This document shows, piece by piece, positions 61,519 through 64,000 of a stretch of 64,000 nucleotides of DNA. This DNA is from Microcoleus sp. AS-A8. Its GTDB lineage: Bacteria > Cyanobacteriota > Cyanobacteriia > Cyanobacteriales > Coleofasciculaceae. The DNA is taken from NCBI GenBank assembly GCA_039962225.1, contig JAMPKV010000007.1, positions 124,001 through 188,000 on the forward strand, written 5' to 3'. The notes under the pieces are model-generated. The model worked only from the letters and a program-made list of their open reading frames with translations, ran no database searches and had not been told where the DNA came from. How positions within the stretch are numbered: the stretch's first letter is position 1; every line of letters starts with the position of its first letter. The position numbers were made by a program, and so were the translations under genes.

Positions 61519-62250
61519 TTAATTAGCGTGTTGCTTCATCTGCTCTAGCGGATTGGCAATATACTTAAAATTCGGCTCCGAATTCCAAGGGCCACGCTCA
61601 TCTGAACCATGATTGGTTGGTGCAAGAGGTTCTCCTTGACCATCACTGGACAAGTTGAAGTAAAGATTGACGGTTTCATCCGGCTGAATATTGCCAAAGA
61701 AGGGGTCAGTGAGTTTACCCAAGGACTCCAATGCCTTCATAAACATCTGGGTATGAGAAATCTCACGGGTTAGGAGAAAAACGAGAGTATCTTTGGTTCC
61801 TTTATCCGGTGCCATTTTAATCAATTCTTCGTAAGTCTGACGTGCTCCTGCTTCAGCGGCAATATCACAGCGCAAGTCACGTACAACATCACCCCCCTCA
61901 TTGATGTATTTAGCTGACCAAGCATTGCCTTGAGAGTCTAAAAAGTGGGGACCAATGCCTCGCAGGGAAAACAATGTACTCTTATAGGCTTCTGTTTGGT
62001 CTGTATTTTTGGTGTGACTTTCGATGAGTCGGCCAACTACCTCTAAATGGCTAAACTCTTCTATGGCAATATCTTGGAGCATATCCCGAATACCGGCGTT
62101 TTCACAATGAAACGACTGCACCCAGTATTGCAAAGCGGCTGTAAGCTCACCCGTGGCTCCACCAAACTGTTCTAAAAGCAGTTGGGCAAACTGAGGATTG
62201 GGTGCATCGACTTTTACCGGATGCATGATTAGTTTTTTGTGAAAAAACAT
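61519..62250 (-). CDS. manganese catalase
   Basis: A 243-residue ferritin-like dimanganese catalase that splits hydrogen peroxide. Metal ligands are Glu in GATGELTAALQYW, Glu and His in AIEEFSHLEVV, Glu in IAAEAGARQTYEEL and His in TREISHTQMFMKAL. FFGNIQPDETVNLYFNLS is the beta-rich end. AAAGGAG precedes ATG by eleven bases, which supports 62250 over the Met nine codons later. It is alone in its transcription unit and ends with a strong terminator. It complements the Dps and sulfiredoxin genes elsewhere in the window. Confidence 0.95.
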   Translation of the reverse strand: MFFHKKLIMHPVKVDAPNPQFAQLLLEQFGGATGELTAALQYWVQSFHCENAGIRDMLQDIAIEEFSHLEVVGRLIESHTKNTDQTEAYKSTLFSLRGIGPHFLDSQGNAWSAKYINEGGDVVRDLRCDIAAEAGARQTYEELIKMAPDKGTKDTLVFLLTREISHTQMFMKALESLGKLTDPFFGNIQPDETVNLYFNLSSDGQGEPLAPTNHGSDERGPWNSEPNFKYIANPLEQMKQHAN

Positions 62251-62613
62251 GATGTGTAAATCTCCTTTATTGTGCTGAGGGAATGAGCCATTGTCAATTG
62301 GGGATTAACCCAGTTTTTGTCATCAACTCTTACCCTTTTAAGGCTTCTGAAAATCAAACAAGAATTACGGATGAAGCCGTAATTAGCTATTAAACCAAAA
62401 TTTCACTTTTCCAGCTTAAGTTAAGGCTATCGCCCTAACCTGCATCATCAGATAGAGTTGGCTATCTGAACTCTATAACTAAAGAATGAGATTTAGAGAT
62501 ATTTCTAGCCGTGGCAATTTTCGGTTGAACGGAAATCAGGGTAATCGGTAATGGGTAATAGAGATAATGTCTAGATTCTGAGCAATAACCAACGACGCAA
62601 GACTATACAAAAG
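62251..62613. other. gene-free stretch upstream of Mn catalase
   Basis: About 360 bp, AT-rich, with aatgggtaata repeat-like debris near 62550. It should contain the catalase promoter on the minus strand. I see neither coding potential nor a recognisable peroxide-regulator site. Confidence 0.45.
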
Positions 62614-63987
62614 CTAAGTAATGCCGCATTCTTCAAGTTTTTCGGCTAAAACACTGGCATGATTCCACCAACAGTAGCCACCAATCCATCGCCGTGAGGG
62701 CAAATGTCCTATCGGTGCTCTCCGATTAAATGTTAATGAGGAATCGAGATCAGACGGATTGTGGATAGGCCAACCCACGCGCTCACAAAAACTGGGATAA
62801 TCTTTTCCTACATCTTCATAGATATACTTCTGGATGCTTAAGCCAAAACGCCTGTTACTGTACTTGACCCAAAGCTGGTCAATGAGCCACAAATCCTCAC
62901 AGGGCAATTTTTCAATATCGCCACTGGTTAGGTAATAACCCAATCGCTTGCCTAACGCTTGACACAGAAGAATCCAGGTTTGTTGGTCTGCTTCTTGCCA
63001 TTTATTTCGGGTTAATAAATTTTGCAATAACGTGTAGTCAACACCTACTTTTGAAACTAAAGCTTGACCATTAATCCCGCGTTTATGATTATAGATTATT
63101 TTAGGATTGAAATTCAAATATTGCAAGACAGAATCAGCTGATTTAAAGCGATCTTTAATCGGATTTTGCAATAACTTATCCAAGATTTTACCCAGCCGAT
63201 CGCTTACACGCTTTTCCGATGGCAAGAAATCACGCCACACCCAACAGCCATTAATTGAATCAAACAAATCCAGCGGCGAAATCTCAGTTAGCAAGTGGAT
63301 ACAAGTCACACCTAAACTATAGAGATCACTCGCAGGAAAGACTTTTCCTTTAATCTGTTCGGGGGGCATATATTCCGGACTGCCCGTAATTGTGCCTGTT
63401 TGCCAGAAGGCTGTATCAGAAAGAAGCTTAGCCACGCCAAAATCAATCAATACCAATTTTTTATCCTCGCGACGGCGGATAATGTTGGCGGGCTTAATAT
63501 CCCGATGAATGACTTTATTGCCATGAATATATTGTAAAACTGGTAACAGATCTTGCAATAATTGCCAAATTTGTGCTTCGTTATAAGTACCTTTAGCTTC
63601 TAATTCTTGCTTAATAGTTTGTCCATTAATTAACTCCTGTACCAGATAAAGCTGTCGATTTTGTTCAAAGTGTGCCCAAAGAGTGGGAATTTGGGCATGT
63701 TTGCCCAGTTCATCTAATCGCACGGCTTCTTGCCGGAACAGTTCCGTGGCTTTTTTGGCAACCAAACTGTTTGGATGCTGAAGGTAGAGTTGCTTAATCA
63801 CACACTGAGGTTTGGAGGGAATATGCTCATCCACCGCTAAAAATGTTTTGCCAAATCCACCAGAACCAATGGGTTTAATCGAGCGATATCGCTCTTTGAG
63901 CCATAATTTAGTGCCACAGCTGAGACAATATCGAGCTGAATCTGGATTTTGAGGAGAAAGACATCCAGGAGTGACACAATAAGTCAT
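62614..63987 (-). CDS. Ser/Thr protein kinase with C-terminal GUN4 domain
   Basis: A 457-residue kinase. Cys pairs at the start (CVTPGCLSPQ and YCLSCGTKL) form the usual zinc ribbon. Kinase domain about 35-290: IGSGGFGKTF, Lys in CVIKQLYLQ, VIHRDIKPANIIRR, LIDFGVAKL, GSPEYMPPEQ. Residues about 315-457 are a GUN4 domain (DYTLLQNLLTRNKWQEAD, then DLWLIDQLWVKYSNRRFG and HLPSRRWIGGYCWW). GUN4 binds protoporphyrin/Mg-protoporphyrin and activates Mg chelatase, so this kinase may respond to tetrapyrroles; in such fusions the binding is not always shown. The start ATG is inside the window, so the gene is complete. Confidence 0.93.
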   Translation of the reverse strand: MTYCVTPGCLSPQNPDSARYCLSCGTKLWLKERYRSIKPIGSGGFGKTFLAVDEHIPSKPQCVIKQLYLQHPNSLVAKKATELFRQEAVRLDELGKHAQIPTLWAHFEQNRQLYLVQELINGQTIKQELEAKGTYNEAQIWQLLQDLLPVLQYIHGNKVIHRDIKPANIIRRREDKKLVLIDFGVAKLLSDTAFWQTGTITGSPEYMPPEQIKGKVFPASDLYSLGVTCIHLLTEISPLDLFDSINGCWVWRDFLPSEKRVSDRLGKILDKLLQNPIKDRFKSADSVLQYLNFNPKIIYNHKRGINGQALVSKVGVDYTLLQNLLTRNKWQEADQQTWILLCQALGKRLGYYLTSGDIEKLPCEDLWLIDQLWVKYSNRRFGLSIQKYIYEDVGKDYPSFCERVGWPIHNPSDLDSSLTFNRRAPIGHLPSRRWIGGYCWWNHASVLAEKLEECGIT

Positions 63988-64000
63988 GGCTAATGTTGTA

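Noticed and set aside
1-64000. CRISPR array, rRNA operon or prophage structural genes
   Set aside because: No spaced direct repeats of CRISPR type, no rRNA sequence and no phage structural genes were seen.

Overview
The window is chromosomal DNA from a cyanobacterium, probably a large-genome filamentous one. The octamer gcgatcgc (HIP1) recurs throughout, inside and outside genes. The gene content is cyanobacterial: a GUN4-domain kinase, an HPF/RaiA protein with a cold-shock tail, a DUF3318 protein, a large multi-GAF/PAS sensor kinase, several Ser/Thr kinases with a Cys-pair N-terminus, a CHASE2 kinase, and an rpmG-rpsR-RNase cluster. The species cannot be named from the sequence alone.

Layout. 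1-11.5 kb: a DUF427 protein, a membrane-anchored coiled-coil/beta-helix protein built from a 252-bp repeat, a short-chain dehydrogenase and two big sensor kinases. 11.6-14.5 kb: tRNA-Leu(UAG), then an integrase, a 66-aa protein and a DUF4184 membrane protein, probably a short or decayed integrated element. 14.7-18.9 kb: a MIF-like tautomerase, a flavin reductase-like protein, a zinc-ribbon protein, cobM, lgt and an 81-aa membrane protein. 19.0-23.5 kb: a NACHT NTPase, a REP-associated transposase with its repeats, a PiuC-type dioxygenase and a lipoprotein. 23.7-30.3 kb: rlmN, a 59-aa zinc ribbon, an Hsp70-like protein, a double-TrkA ion channel and a phosphopantetheinyl transferase. 30.3-34.3 kb: an accessory, AT-rich stretch with a Uma2 nuclease bracketed by direct repeats, three unrecognised proteins, a stand-alone IS1595-type zinc-ribbon/HTH protein whose start codon lies in a perfect inverted repeat, an NB-ARC pseudogene and an HNH protein. 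34.7-40 kb: a HAD phosphatase, DUF3318, an FHA/cyclase remnant, and an oxidative-stress group (two Dps proteins around an HTH-GrpE-like fusion, then sulfiredoxin). 40-54.5 kb is mostly housekeeping: prolyl oligopeptidase, RNase II/R, rpsR, rpmG, moeA, HPF, a Ser/Thr kinase with pentapeptide repeats, pheT and YciI. 54.6-64 kb: a CHASE2 kinase, a pseudokinase N-lobe fused to TPRs, cobA and cbiX overlapping by 4 bp, Mn catalase and a GUN4-kinase.

Connections. cobM, cobA and cbiX all serve tetrapyrrole (cobalamin/siroheme) synthesis but lie in two places. Dps, sulfiredoxin and Mn catalase handle peroxide and iron. Four kinase-fold proteins and two histidine kinases make the window rich in signalling.

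The strongest unexplained pattern is that intergenic-type repeats sit in frame inside four otherwise intact genes (NACHT, rlmN, prolyl oligopeptidase, moeA). The best candidate for an undescribed system is the AT-rich operon at 32.1-33.8 kb.
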